DNA of 64,000 nucleotides from the NCBI RefSeq assembly GCF_008642315.1, contig NZ_CP029192.1:3286001-3350000 (forward strand). The letters are read 5' to 3'. A program made the position numbers and the translations under genes. Within the stretch, counting starts at the first letter, position 1, and each line of letters begins with the position of its first letter. Of the stretch, positions 15,090 to 24,002 are shown piece by piece. The notes under the pieces were generated by a model, which was given only the letters and a program-made list of their open reading frames with translations, did not search any database and was not told the origin of the DNA. Source of the DNA: Streptomyces venezuelae. Lineage in GTDB: Bacteria; Actinomycetota; Actinomycetes; Streptomycetales; Streptomycetaceae.

Positions 15090-16706
15090 TCAGATGACAC
15101 GGAAGAGGTCGGCCGCCGCGTGGACGTCGGTGAAGTCCTCCACGACGCGGAGGTTGTCGCACAGGGCGTCCAGCACCGAACCGGCCTCCGCGGCGGGCGG
15201 CGCGCCGACGGCCAGGCCGAAGACGCGGAAGCCCAGCCGGTGCTTGGCGTCGTTCCAGCCGCGCATCCACTCCTCCGTGACGTCGCATTCGTCGTCGGTG
15301 AGCATCACGATGTCCCCACGCGCGCGGGCCGTGTCGTCGAACTCCTCCGCCAGCACCTCCAAGGCGGCCGACAGCGGCCTCTGATAGCTGGTGCCTCCGC
15401 CCAGGAAGGTCTCCGCGAAATCCAGCACCCGTTCGACGTCGGCGGCCTCGTCGGCCGGGAAACGGAAGACCTGGAGCTTGTCGGCGGCGGCGAACAGGAT
15501 GCCCACGAAATCGCGTCCTCCGTGCCGGGCCTGGTCCAGCAGTGCAAGGGCGCACGCCTTGGCCCACGCCTCCCGGGTGACTCCACCGGGCCCCTCCGCG
15601 TACATGGAGTGCGAGGTGTCGACGCACGCGATGACGGCGCCCCGCCCGGTGGGCTGCTCACCCTCGCTGTCATAGAGCATCAACTGTCCGGCTGCGTAGC
15701 GCGCGGCGAACACCGCGCGCAGGGCCGGCAGTCCGAGGTTGGCCAGTTCGGACGGTACGACACGGGCGAGGTCGTCGCCGAGGGTGACACCGATCAGTTC
15801 CCCGGAGGTGTGCTCCACCTTGCGGGCACGCTCCCCGTCGGCCATCTGCCGGAAGCGCCCGATCAGCTCCGCCCACGCGGCGAGGCGGCCGGTGCGCAGC
15901 CGCTCGGCGAGCCGGGCCCGCCGGTCGAACGGCATCCGCTCCAACTCGCCGGTCCCGACGCCCCATGCCCGCATCAGGGCGGCCTCCTCCCGTACGGCCA
16001 CGGCGGCCCTCGCCCCCGCGCTACGGGTGGCGGACCGGATGCCGGGGGCGGCCGCTCCCAGGGCCTGCGCGGCGTCCTGGGCGGCCCGCTGTGCCGCGCT
16101 CTCGGCGTCCGGCGCCCGGTGGGGCTCGTCCGCCGCGTTCTCCGCCCTGTCCGCCAGCTCGCCCCGGTCCTGAGCCTCTTCGGTGCCGTCCAGCAGGCGG
16201 CGCAGCGCGGTGGCCTGCGCGAGTACCGCCATGGCGGCGGCGTAGGGGTCACCGGCCGACTCGCGGTGCAGTTCGGCGAAGCCCGGTGACTCCATGAGGG
16301 AGGCGATCACCTGGTGGTTGACCCTCCTGGAGTGGGTCATTTCCGTGCGCTCGCGCAGACGGGGTCGGGCCTGGTAGGCCGCCAGGAACACGTCGGCCAG
16401 GAGGTCGGTGGCGCAGTCGTGGCGTGCGCTCAGCTCGTCTGTCAGCTCGCGCAGGGCGGCCGACTGCTCGTGGGTGTCGAACCAGGTGAGCCGGTCGAAC
16501 CGGTCCGCGACGACGGCTGCGGTGTGCCGGTCGGAGACGGAGACAGGGTCGGAGACGGGGAGGGGTGCGGGTACGGGTACGGGTACGGGTGCAGGCCAAG
16601 GTACTGAAGTGTTCGGGTGGCGCGGCCTGGCGTGACCCTCGTGACTCTGCACCTCACCGCCCCCGCCCGGCGCCTCACCGCCCCCACCCGGTGCCCCGCC
16701 CATCAC
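15090..16706 (-). CDS. VWA-domain protein, ViaA-like partner of the MoxR ATPase
   Basis: A 538-residue cytosolic protein. The first 60 residues are a Gly/Pro-rich, low-complexity leader including a VPVPVPAPLPV run encoded by tandem GTACCC-like hexamers. A helical region follows (TWFDTHEQSAALRELTDELS onward). The C-terminal VWA domain starts near residue 358 with a MIDAS motif DTSHS (Asp363, Ser365, Ser367), Thr439 in GGGTSYQ and Asp471 in LTDDE, so metal binding looks intact. A VWA protein 18 bp downstream of a RavA-like ATPase is the RavA-ViaA arrangement. In E. coli the pair modulates fumarate reductase and NADH dehydrogenase and binds anionic lipids. The true start may lie further in, because the leader is unlike the family. 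Confidence 0.85.
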   Translation of the reverse strand: MMGGAPGGGGEAPGGGGEVQSHEGHARPRHPNTSVPWPAPVPVPVPAPLPVSDPVSVSDRHTAAVVADRFDRLTWFDTHEQSAALRELTDELSARHDCATDLLADVFLAAYQARPRLRERTEMTHSRRVNHQVIASLMESPGFAELHRESAGDPYAAAMAVLAQATALRRLLDGTEEAQDRGELADRAENAADEPHRAPDAESAAQRAAQDAAQALGAAAPGIRSATRSAGARAAVAVREEAALMRAWGVGTGELERMPFDRRARLAERLRTGRLAAWAELIGRFRQMADGERARKVEHTSGELIGVTLGDDLARVVPSELANLGLPALRAVFAARYAAGQLMLYDSEGEQPTGRGAVIACVDTSHSMYAEGPGGVTREAWAKACALALLDQARHGGRDFVGILFAAADKLQVFRFPADEAADVERVLDFAETFLGGGTSYQRPLSAALEVLAEEFDDTARARGDIVMLTDDECDVTEEWMRGWNDAKHRLGFRVFGLAVGAPPAAEAGSVLDALCDNLRVVEDFTDVHAAADLFRVI

Positions 16707-16724
16707 CCCTCGCCCCGCCCCCGC

Positions 16725-17951
16725 TCAGACCTGCGCCTGCACCGCGCTCGCGTCCACGCCGAGCGCCTCGGTGAGGACGCGGGCGCGGACGGCGCGCTGG
16801 CGGCCGGTGACACGGTCGATGGCCGAGGTGGAGCGTCCGGCGTTCGCCGCCTCTTCGCGCAGCTGCTCCAGTCGCTGCCCGGCCGTGGCGAGCTTGTTGT
16901 GGGCCTTCTTGATGACCCAGTCGCTCAGCGCCTCGCGCGACTGCCCCGCCATCGCGTCGAGTTGGGCCTCCAGCTCCTCGATCGTGTCGGCCAGGTCGAG
17001 GGCCTCCTTGGCGTCGGGGTTGACCAGGTGCAGCACCTCGCGCTCGACGGTCGGCCGCTCGGCCGGGGAGTTCCACAGCACGTGCGTGAGCACCGACAGG
17101 TCGGTCTCGGCGACCGCCGGGCGTCCGTCGAGGTACGCGGACGCCTGGAGCAGGCCCACCGCCTGCCGCCAGCGGCGGTCGGAGGCGACGAGCTCCTTGC
17201 GGCGCAGGGCGGCCCGCAGCGTGCACACCGCGTCCACGATCGCGTCGGGGACCGCTACGGAGGGGACGCCTTCGGTCACGGCCTCCTGCAACGCGACCAG
17301 CTCGACGGTGGTCCGTCGCGGTGCCTTCGGGCGGGTGACGGCGGAGCGGACCAGCGAGGCGAAGTTCGAGGGGTCTTCCAGGTAGCCGACCTCGATCCGT
17401 ACGAGGAGCCGGTCGTAGATCGCGGCCGAATCCTCGCCCACGGGCAGTTCGTTGCTCGCCGTGATGGCCCCGATCAGGGGGCAGCGGATCGGCTCGCCGC
17501 CGTTCTCCGGGTGGTAGATCCGTTCGTTGAGGTAACCGAGCGTCTCGTTCAGCGCCGCCGTGGAGCACTTGAATATCTCGTCGACGAACGCGATGTGCGC
17601 GGTCGTTGCGCGGCCTTCGTAGACCTGTCGGTACTCACCGCGAGCCAGCGCGGCGACGTCGATGGGGCCGAACATCCGCGTCGGTGCCGTGAACTTCGAC
17701 AGGAGGATCTCCCAGTACGACGCCCCGTCGATCCTGCCCGTGAGTTCCCTGGCCATCTCGGACTTCGCCGTCCCGGGCGGGCCGAGCACCAGGGAGTGCT
17801 GCCCGGCCAGCAGCGTCACGAGCAGTGTCCGCACCACGTCGGCGCGCTCGAAGAAGCGGTCGGAGAGCTCGTCGCTGATCGCCCGCAGCCTCGCGGCCGT
17901 GTCCCTCAGGACCGGCCCGTCCGGTGCCCCCACCCTCAACCCCCGCCCCAC
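16725..17951 (-). CDS. MoxR-family AAA+ ATPase, RavA-like
   Basis: A 408-residue AAA+ ATPase, probably a hexameric chaperone that acts with the VWA protein encoded next. Walker A is GPPGTAKS (residues 57-64) and Walker B is IAFVDE (120-125). Sensor 1 lies in ITASNELP and the Arg-finger region in IYDRLLVRIEV. The C-terminal lid carries SDRRWRQAVGLLQASA and HVLWNSP, which match E. coli RavA closely and separate it from generic MoxR proteins. A helical C-terminal extension follows, shorter than RavA's LARA-containing tail. The start is uncertain: GTG at 17951 is used, with other GTG/TTG codons within 20 bp and no clear ribosome-binding site. First gene of a three-gene operon, divergent from the TPM-PspA genes. 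Confidence 0.88.
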   Translation of the reverse strand: MGRGLRVGAPDGPVLRDTAARLRAISDELSDRFFERADVVRTLLVTLLAGQHSLVLGPPGTAKSEMARELTGRIDGASYWEILLSKFTAPTRMFGPIDVAALARGEYRQVYEGRATTAHIAFVDEIFKCSTAALNETLGYLNERIYHPENGGEPIRCPLIGAITASNELPVGEDSAAIYDRLLVRIEVGYLEDPSNFASLVRSAVTRPKAPRRTTVELVALQEAVTEGVPSVAVPDAIVDAVCTLRAALRRKELVASDRRWRQAVGLLQASAYLDGRPAVAETDLSVLTHVLWNSPAERPTVEREVLHLVNPDAKEALDLADTIEELEAQLDAMAGQSREALSDWVIKKAHNKLATAGQRLEQLREEAANAGRSTSAIDRVTGRQRAVRARVLTEALGVDASAVQAQV

Positions 17952-18117
17952 CCAGCCCGCGAAGCCCCCACGCCCGCGAAGTCACGACAGAGCGACAACG
18001 GGTCGGAACGAGGAGCAGTTCCCGGCGCACCCGAGGACACCCCGACCACACCCCGAGCACGCTCCGAGGCCGCCCCGAGGCCGCCCGCCCCAGGTCGCGG
18101 ACCCCCGTATGCGGCCA

Positions 18118-18130
18118 TACGCTCCCAAAT
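18118..18130 (+). promoter_or_regulatory. Leaderless promoter -10 of the TPM-pspA operon
   Basis: TACGCT at 18118-18123 is followed by 7 nt and then the GTG start at 18131, with no ribosome-binding site. This is the spacing expected when transcription starts at the first base of the start codon. A GTATG-N4-CATAC inverted repeat (18107-18120) overlaps the -10 and could be an operator. Confidence 0.5.
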
Positions 18131-20251
18131 GTGACGTCGTCCCCGTCGACAGCCCTGCGGGCAGCCGCGGCCGCCGTGGCCGTGCTGCTCGCCTGGTTTC
18201 CGCTGTTGAGCGGCTCCCCCGCGGCCGCCGACGACCCGGTCACGCTCTCCCGCTCCGGCCAGATCACCGACAAGGTGGACGCGCTCGGCGACCGCGCGGA
18301 CGCCGCCGAGCAGGCACTCGACCGGCTGTACGACGACCGGCGCGTGCAGCTCTTCGTCGTCTATGTACGCGACTTCTCCGGCCGCTCCGCACAGAGCTGG
18401 GCGGACGCCACGGCCGACCGCAACGGCCTCGGGCTCGACGACGTGCTCCTCGCCGTCGCCACCCACGACCGTCAGTTCGCCTACTCCGTGGACGAGGGTT
18501 CGCGGCTCACCGACGCTCAGCTCCAGGACGTGGCGACCACGGCGATCAGGCCCGCCCTGCGCGAGAACGACTGGGCCGGAGCCGCGATCGGCGCGGCGGA
18601 CGGCTACCGCGCGGTGCTCGCCGGCCGCCCCGTGCCCACCCCGTCGGTCACGCCGGGCACGGCCGACCCGGGGGCCGGCACCTCCGGAGCCGACGACTCC
18701 GCGACCGGCGACCTGGTTCTCCCCGTGGCGGCGGCGTGCGCGGCCGGGGTCGCCGCCACCATCGCGTACAAGCGGCGCAGGAAGCGCGCGACCACCCGCA
18801 CGACCCCCGGAGGCGGGTGGGGGCAGGGGGCGGGCAAGCAGGCCACTCCGCTCCCCGAGCTCGACAAGAAGGCCCGGCTGCTGCTCGTGGAGACCGATGA
18901 CGCGGTCCGCACCAGCACCGAGGAGCTCGGCTTCGCCACGGCGCAGTTCGGCGAGGACGCGGCCCGGCCCTTCGCCGACGCGCTCGCGTACGCGCAGACG
19001 GAGCTGACGGCGGCGTTCCGGCTCCGCCAGGAGCTCGACGACGCCTTCCCGGAGGACGATCCCACCCGGCGCCGCATGCTGGAGGAGATCGTGGCGCGCT
19101 GCACGGAGGCGGGCCGCCGCCTCGACGCCGAGACCGCCGGGTTCGACGAGCTGCGCGCCCTAGAGAAGAGCGCCCCTGCCGCCCTGGAGCACGCGGAGAC
19201 GGTGTTCCGGCAGGTCGCAGCACGTACGGGGGCCGCGGAGACCACCCTCTCCGGTCTCCGCGAGAAGTACGCGCCCACGGCCTCCGCCGCGGTGCTCGGC
19301 CATGTCGAGCAGGCCAAGGACCGGCTCGTGTTCGCCACCACCCACCTCAACCAGGCGCGGCAGAGCGTCGACGCGGGCGAGAACGGCAAGGCCGCCGTCC
19401 ACCTGCGCGCCGCCGAGGGCGCCGTCGACCAGGCCGGCACGTTCGTGGACGCGGTGGACCGCCTGGCGGACGAGCTCGCGCTGGCCGCCGAGAAGCTGCC
19501 GGGAGCGCTCACCGATGCCGAGGCGGACCTCGCCGACGCGCGCGGGCTCCTCGAAGGCACCTCCACGGGCGTCTCCACGGCCGATCTGAGGGGCCGTGTG
19601 GCCCGCGCGGAGTCGGTCGTCGCCGAGGTGCGCGGCAGGACGGCCGCGGGCCCCTACGATCCGCTGGACGCCCTGCGCAGGGTCGAGGAGGCCGACACCG
19701 CGCTCGACGAGGCGCTCGCGGGCGCCCGCGAGCGCGAGGTCTCCGACCGGCGCGCCCGGTCCCTGCTCTCCCAGGCGCTGCTCACCGCGCGCAGCGCCGT
19801 CGGCGCGGCCACCGACTTCGTCACCACCCACCGCGGCGCCGTCGGCAGCGAGGCGCGGACCCGTCTGGCCGAGGCCCGCCGCCATCTCGCGCAGGCGGAG
19901 GCAGAGGCGGAGGCGGACGACGACGCCACCGCGGCCCTCGGCGCGGCGCAGCGGGCGGACGCGCTGGCCCGTGAGGCGCAGCAGCTCGCCGAACGTGACG
20001 TACGGGGGTACGGCAATCCCTACGGAGGCATGGGCGGGGGCGGCGGCCGAGGCGGCGGAATGGGCGGCGCCGTCCTCGGCGGCATCATCCTGGGCGAGCT
20101 CTTCGGAGGAGGCGGTCGCCGAGGCGGTCCCTACGGAGGGGGCGGTTTCGGAGGGGGCGGTTACGGCGGCGGCAGCCTCGGAGGCGGCAGTCCCGGCAGC
20201 TTCGGCGGCGGCGGTACGCGGGGGCGCAGAGGCGGAGGCGGCAGGTTCTGA
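18131..20251 (+). CDS. TPM-domain membrane protein with coiled coil and Gly-rich tail
   Basis: A 706-residue secreted/membrane protein from a GTG start chosen because the signal peptide begins there (LRAAAAAVAVLLAWFPLLSG...AAA|DD). A TPM/YgcG-type domain follows (residues about 35-160: VDALGDRADAAEQALDRLYD ... VQLFVVYVRDFSG), then a Pro/Thr linker, a transmembrane helix (LVLPVAAACAAGVAATIAY) and a basic stop-transfer (KRRRKR). About 400 residues of Ala/Glu/Arg-rich coiled coil follow. The C-terminus is strikingly Gly-rich (GGMGGGGGRGGGMGG, later GGGGFGGGGYGGGSLGGG), with a short hydrophobic island AVLGGIILGELFG. It precedes pspA by 106 bp on the same strand. TPM proteins with Gly-rich tails are known in envelope maintenance contexts; the exact function is unknown. 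Confidence 0.85.
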   Translation: MTSSPSTALRAAAAAVAVLLAWFPLLSGSPAAADDPVTLSRSGQITDKVDALGDRADAAEQALDRLYDDRRVQLFVVYVRDFSGRSAQSWADATADRNGLGLDDVLLAVATHDRQFAYSVDEGSRLTDAQLQDVATTAIRPALRENDWAGAAIGAADGYRAVLAGRPVPTPSVTPGTADPGAGTSGADDSATGDLVLPVAAACAAGVAATIAYKRRRKRATTRTTPGGGWGQGAGKQATPLPELDKKARLLLVETDDAVRTSTEELGFATAQFGEDAARPFADALAYAQTELTAAFRLRQELDDAFPEDDPTRRRMLEEIVARCTEAGRRLDAETAGFDELRALEKSAPAALEHAETVFRQVAARTGAAETTLSGLREKYAPTASAAVLGHVEQAKDRLVFATTHLNQARQSVDAGENGKAAVHLRAAEGAVDQAGTFVDAVDRLADELALAAEKLPGALTDAEADLADARGLLEGTSTGVSTADLRGRVARAESVVAEVRGRTAAGPYDPLDALRRVEEADTALDEALAGAREREVSDRRARSLLSQALLTARSAVGAATDFVTTHRGAVGSEARTRLAEARRHLAQAEAEAEADDDATAALGAAQRADALAREAQQLAERDVRGYGNPYGGMGGGGGRGGGMGGAVLGGIILGELFGGGGRRGGPYGGGGFGGGGYGGGSLGGGSPGSFGGGGTRGRRGGGGRF

Positions 20252-20357
20252 CCACTCCCCGCACGGCACACCCTGCGCACGCCAGAAGCGCCCACCGCGC
20301 CCAGCGCGCACCGACGCGCCCTGCCAAGCAAGCACCCTCACGCAAGGAGCACAAGCC

Positions 20358-21071
20358 ATGCCGAAGCAGACCATCCTCGGCCGCGTCACCCAGCTCGCCA
20401 AGGCGAACCTCAACGCGCTGCTCGACCAGGCCGAGGACCCGCAGAAGATGCTCGACCAGCTGATCCGCGACTACTCGAACAACATCAGGGAGGCGGAGGA
20501 GGCGGTCGCGACCACCATCGGCAATCTGCGGATGCTGGAGCAGGACCTCAAGGAGGACCAGGACGCGGCAGCCGAATGGGGTGGCAAGGCGCTCGCGGCG
20601 AGCAGGAAGGCGGACGAGCTGCGCGCGGCCGGCGGCGCCGAGGAGGCCGACAAGTTCGACCGGCTCGCCAAGGTCGCGCTCGGGCGGCAGCTGCAGTCCG
20701 AGAAGGAGGCGAAGGGTGCCGAACCGACGATCGCCTCGCAGACCGAGGTCGTGGAGAAACTGAAGTCCGGGCTCGACCGGATGAAGTCGAAGCTGACCGA
20801 ACTCGAATCGCGGCGTGATCAGTTGGTGGCCCGCGCGAAGACGGCGCAGGCGCAGAACCAGATGATGGACGCGGCCCAGAACATCGACGTCCTTGACCCG
20901 ACCAGCGAGTTGAGCCGCTTCGAGGAGAAGGTGCGGCGGGAGGAGGCACGGGCCCTCGGCAAGCAGGAGCTGGCCGCGTCCTCGCTCGACGCGCAGTTCG
21001 AGGAGCTGGACGCCCTGGGGGACGAGGCGGAGATCACCGCCCGCCTCGCCGCCCTCAAGGCGACCACGTGA
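20358..21071 (+). CDS. pspA: PspA/IM30 (ESCRT-III-like) membrane-stress protein
   Basis: A 237-residue, almost entirely helical protein that should polymerise on damaged cytoplasmic membrane. The N-terminus (QTILGRVTQLAKANLNALLD followed by QAEDPQKMLDQLIRDY) is the family signature, including the amphipathic membrane-binding helix and the EDPxKML motif. Long coiled-coil stretches follow to about residue 180, and a C-terminal helix ends LDALGDEAEITARLAALKA. The ATG at 20358 has AAGGAG eight bases upstream; longer in-frame extensions are not credible. Placement after the TPM gene suggests one operon. A 21-bp duplication covers the stop codon. Confidence 0.95.
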   Translation: MPKQTILGRVTQLAKANLNALLDQAEDPQKMLDQLIRDYSNNIREAEEAVATTIGNLRMLEQDLKEDQDAAAEWGGKALAASRKADELRAAGGAEEADKFDRLAKVALGRQLQSEKEAKGAEPTIASQTEVVEKLKSGLDRMKSKLTELESRRDQLVARAKTAQAQNQMMDAAQNIDVLDPTSELSRFEEKVRREEARALGKQELAASSLDAQFEELDALGDEAEITARLAALKATT

Positions 21072-21104
21072 GCCTGCCCGAAGACCACGTGAGCCTGCCC
21101 GAAG
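21063..21104. repeat. Tandem 21-bp duplication spanning the pspA stop codon
   Basis: Two perfect adjacent copies of a 21-bp unit beginning ACCACGTGAGCC (21063-21083 and 21084-21104). The first copy contains the pspA stop codon (TGA) and the second carries the same triplet downstream, so the protein end is unchanged. Confidence 0.9.
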
Positions 21105-21123
21105 CCGAAGGGGCAGGACCGCG

Positions 21124-23829
21124 TCAGAACAGGCTGAGCAACGCCTCCGCCGCGTCCATCGGCTCCGTGTCGCCGTCCGGCAGCGCCATCTCGAACCACA
21201 CGGTCTTCCCGCGCGGTGTCCTGCGCGAGCCCCACGCCGCGCTGAGCAGCCCGACCAGCTGGAGTCCGCGTCCGCCCTCGTCGGTGTCCCGCGCGCGGCG
21301 GCGGCGCGGCTGCACGAAGCTCGCGTCCCACACCTCGCACACCAGCGTCCGGTCGAGCAGAAGGCGCAGCCTGATGTCGCCTTCGCCGTACCGCAGTGCG
21401 TTGGTGACGAGCTCGCTGACCAGCAGTTCCGCCGTGTCGCAGAGCCGCTCCAGATCCCAGGCCCGCAACTGGTCGCAGGCGAGTTCACGGGCGCGGCCGA
21501 CCGACTTGAGGTCGCGCGGCAGCGTCCAGTCGCCGACGTGTTCGGTGGGCAGGCCTTCGACGCGGGCCATCAGGAGGGCGATGTCGTCCTCTCCGTGGTG
21601 GGTGTCCAGGGTGTTCAGGACGTGGTCGCAGGCGTCCTCCAGGGTCGTCGGCGCGTCGTTCAGGGCGCGTACGAACGCGTTCAGACCCTCGTCCAGCGGG
21701 TGGTCGCGGGATTCGACGAGGCCGTCGGTGTAGAGCGCCAGCAGGGCGCCCTCGGGGAGTTCGACCTCGACGTCCTCGAAGGGCTCGCCGCCGACGCCGA
21801 GGGGCATGCCCGGCGGCACGTCGAGCATGAGCGCGGACTCGCCAGGCTCGACGAGGACGGGCGGGAGGTGGCCCGCGTTGGCGAACGTGCAGCGGCGCGT
21901 GACGGCGTCGTAGACCGCGTACACACAGGTGGCGAGGTAGACCTCGCTCAGGTCGGCGTCCGCCGCCTTGCGCACCCCGCGGGTGGCCTGCTGGGGCCCC
22001 GCGGGGTTGCCGAGTCCCCGGGCGATCTCGTCGAGGGCGGAGAGCACCTCGGCGGGTTCCAGGTCGAGCAGGGCCAGCGTGCGGACGGCGGTGCGCAGCT
22101 CCCCCATGGCGACGGCGGCGCGCAGGCCGCGGCCCATGACGTCGCCGACGACCAGGGCGGTGCGGTGGCCGGGCAGTTCGATGACGTCGAACCAGTCGCC
22201 GCCGACCTCTGTCGCGGCGTTGCCGGGGAGGTAGCGGCAGGCGATGTCGAGTCCGGACGCCTCGGGGTCACCGGGCGGCAGCAGGGAGCGTTGCAGTATC
22301 AACGCGCGCTCGTGCTCGCGGCGGTAGAGGCGGGCGTTGTCGATGCAGACGGCGGCCCGCGCGGCCAGTTCGACGGCCAGCGCCCTGTCGCGCTCTCCGA
22401 AGGGTTCGCTGCCCTTCGTGCGGGAGAACTGGGCGAGGCCGACGACCGTGTCGTGGGCGACCATCGGCACGGCGAGCGTCGACTGGACGAGGCCCTTGGT
22501 GAGGCGGCTCGCCGACTCGTCGTCGGCCCCCGTGACCAGGCGGGGCCTGGCCGCGCGCAGTGCGTCGGCGCAGGGTGACGTGAAGGCGAACCGGTGGACG
22601 GCGCCCACGTCTATGGGGGCGCTGCCGTCCGGGAACGGGGCGTCGGCGACGGCGCTCGCGAAGGCCACGCGGCGCAGGTCCGCGCTGCCGTCGGCGAGGC
22701 CCGGCGGTGTCTCGTCGCCGTCGAGAAGGCCTTGGTAGAGGTCTACGGAGGCGAGGTCACAGAAGCCGGGGACGGCGACGTCGAGCAGCTCCCGTGCGGT
22801 GGTCTCCAGGTCCAGGGAGTTGCCGATGCGGGCCCCCGCCTCGTTCAGGAGGGCGAGGTTGCGCCGGGCGTGGGCGGCCTCCCGCGCGGCGGCGTGCCGC
22901 CGGGTGACGTCCGTGCCGAGGCCCGCGACGCCGATGGGGCGGCCCGAACCGCTGTGCACGCGGTAGAGGTTGATCGACCAGTGCCGTCGATCGCTGCTGC
23001 CGGGTGCGGGTCCCACTATCTGCATGTCCGTCACGGAGTCGCCGGTTTCGAGGACCCGCTTCAGGGCGGCGGCCATGCGGTCGGCCTCGTGGCGCGGCAG
23101 ATAGTCGTGGACGGTCCGGCCCCGCTGGTCCTCGACGCCGCCTCCGAAGACGGCGGCGAACCGGCGGTTGGCGCGCTGCACCTTCAAGTCCGTGCCGAAC
23201 AGCAGGAACCCGAAGGGAGATTGGCCGAAAATGGCTTGAGATGCGGCGAGGTCCGTCTCGATCTGCCGGAGCACCCGGACGTCGACGACGATGCAGACCG
23301 CGGCCCGCTCGCCCTCCTCGGTCACGGTCGGCATCACGTAGACCTCGGCGACGCCTTCCAGGCCGCCTGCGCCCCGCTCACCGCCCGCACCGGGCCCACC
23401 GGGCGCCAGGACGTCCTCGGGCAGCCTGAAGGGCACCACGCCCGTCCACTCGCGCCCGTCGAGGATCTCCGCCATCTTGCGGTGGCCGCCCGCACGCAGC
23501 TCGGGCGGCACGAAGGCCTCGATGGGGTCCTTGCCGACGGCGTCCCGCGCGGCCACGCCGAACAGCCGCTCGGCGCGCACGCTCCACTGGTCGACCAAGC
23601 CGTCGGCGCCGATGGAGAACGAGGCGACCTTGATGTAGTCGTAGATCGAACCGGGTGGGTTGCTCTGCCACATCTCGTCGGCCGGCACGTCATGGGCCGG
23701 CCCGTCGACGACCGGCACATCAGCGTTCGGCGCAGCGGCGTTCGGCTCGTCGCCGACCGTCGCGTCCTCGGCCGTCGCGTCGCCCGACGGACCGTTGCTC
23801 TCCGTCGCCTTCGCTGGTATCTCGCTCAC
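21124..23829 (-). CDS. PAS-PAS-GAF-PP2C(SpoIIE)-HATPase sensor phosphatase
   Basis: A 901-residue cytosolic signalling protein. An Ala/Asp-rich leader is followed by PAS 1 (YDYIKVASFSIGADGLVDQW), PAS 2 (AIFGQSPFGFLLFGTDLKVQ), GAF (LLNEAGARIGNSLDLETTAR) and a SpoIIE-type PP2C domain with metal-ligand motifs GGDWFD, VGDVMGRG and YTDGL. A C-terminal GHKL domain of the anti-sigma type follows (SELVTNALRYG N-box; DEGGRGLQLV G-box). Such proteins dephosphorylate anti-anti-sigma factors and may also phosphorylate them. I place the start at GTG 23829 (GGAGG upstream). Reading further upstream would run antisense-like through the neighbouring gene. Convergent with pspA, 52 bp away. Confidence 0.93.
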   Translation of the reverse strand: MSEIPAKATESNGPSGDATAEDATVGDEPNAAAPNADVPVVDGPAHDVPADEMWQSNPPGSIYDYIKVASFSIGADGLVDQWSVRAERLFGVAARDAVGKDPIEAFVPPELRAGGHRKMAEILDGREWTGVVPFRLPEDVLAPGGPGAGGERGAGGLEGVAEVYVMPTVTEEGERAAVCIVVDVRVLRQIETDLAASQAIFGQSPFGFLLFGTDLKVQRANRRFAAVFGGGVEDQRGRTVHDYLPRHEADRMAAALKRVLETGDSVTDMQIVGPAPGSSDRRHWSINLYRVHSGSGRPIGVAGLGTDVTRRHAAAREAAHARRNLALLNEAGARIGNSLDLETTARELLDVAVPGFCDLASVDLYQGLLDGDETPPGLADGSADLRRVAFASAVADAPFPDGSAPIDVGAVHRFAFTSPCADALRAARPRLVTGADDESASRLTKGLVQSTLAVPMVAHDTVVGLAQFSRTKGSEPFGERDRALAVELAARAAVCIDNARLYRREHERALILQRSLLPPGDPEASGLDIACRYLPGNAATEVGGDWFDVIELPGHRTALVVGDVMGRGLRAAVAMGELRTAVRTLALLDLEPAEVLSALDEIARGLGNPAGPQQATRGVRKAADADLSEVYLATCVYAVYDAVTRRCTFANAGHLPPVLVEPGESALMLDVPPGMPLGVGGEPFEDVEVELPEGALLALYTDGLVESRDHPLDEGLNAFVRALNDAPTTLEDACDHVLNTLDTHHGEDDIALLMARVEGLPTEHVGDWTLPRDLKSVGRARELACDQLRAWDLERLCDTAELLVSELVTNALRYGEGDIRLRLLLDRTLVCEVWDASFVQPRRRRARDTDEGGRGLQLVGLLSAAWGSRRTPRGKTVWFEMALPDGDTEPMDAAEALLSLF

Positions 23830-24002
23830 GCGAACCGTCCCCTCCAGCTCACCGCGTCCGGCACCGGTCACCGCATACGGCTGACCGCAGTATCCAGCAC
23901 TACGGTGCCGCGCCACACGGCGTTCACGATCACAGCACGGACTCGACGCTTTTTGGCCCGTGCCGCCCTTGTGCAGGACGCCTCTCGCACACTGCCAGTC
24001 TT

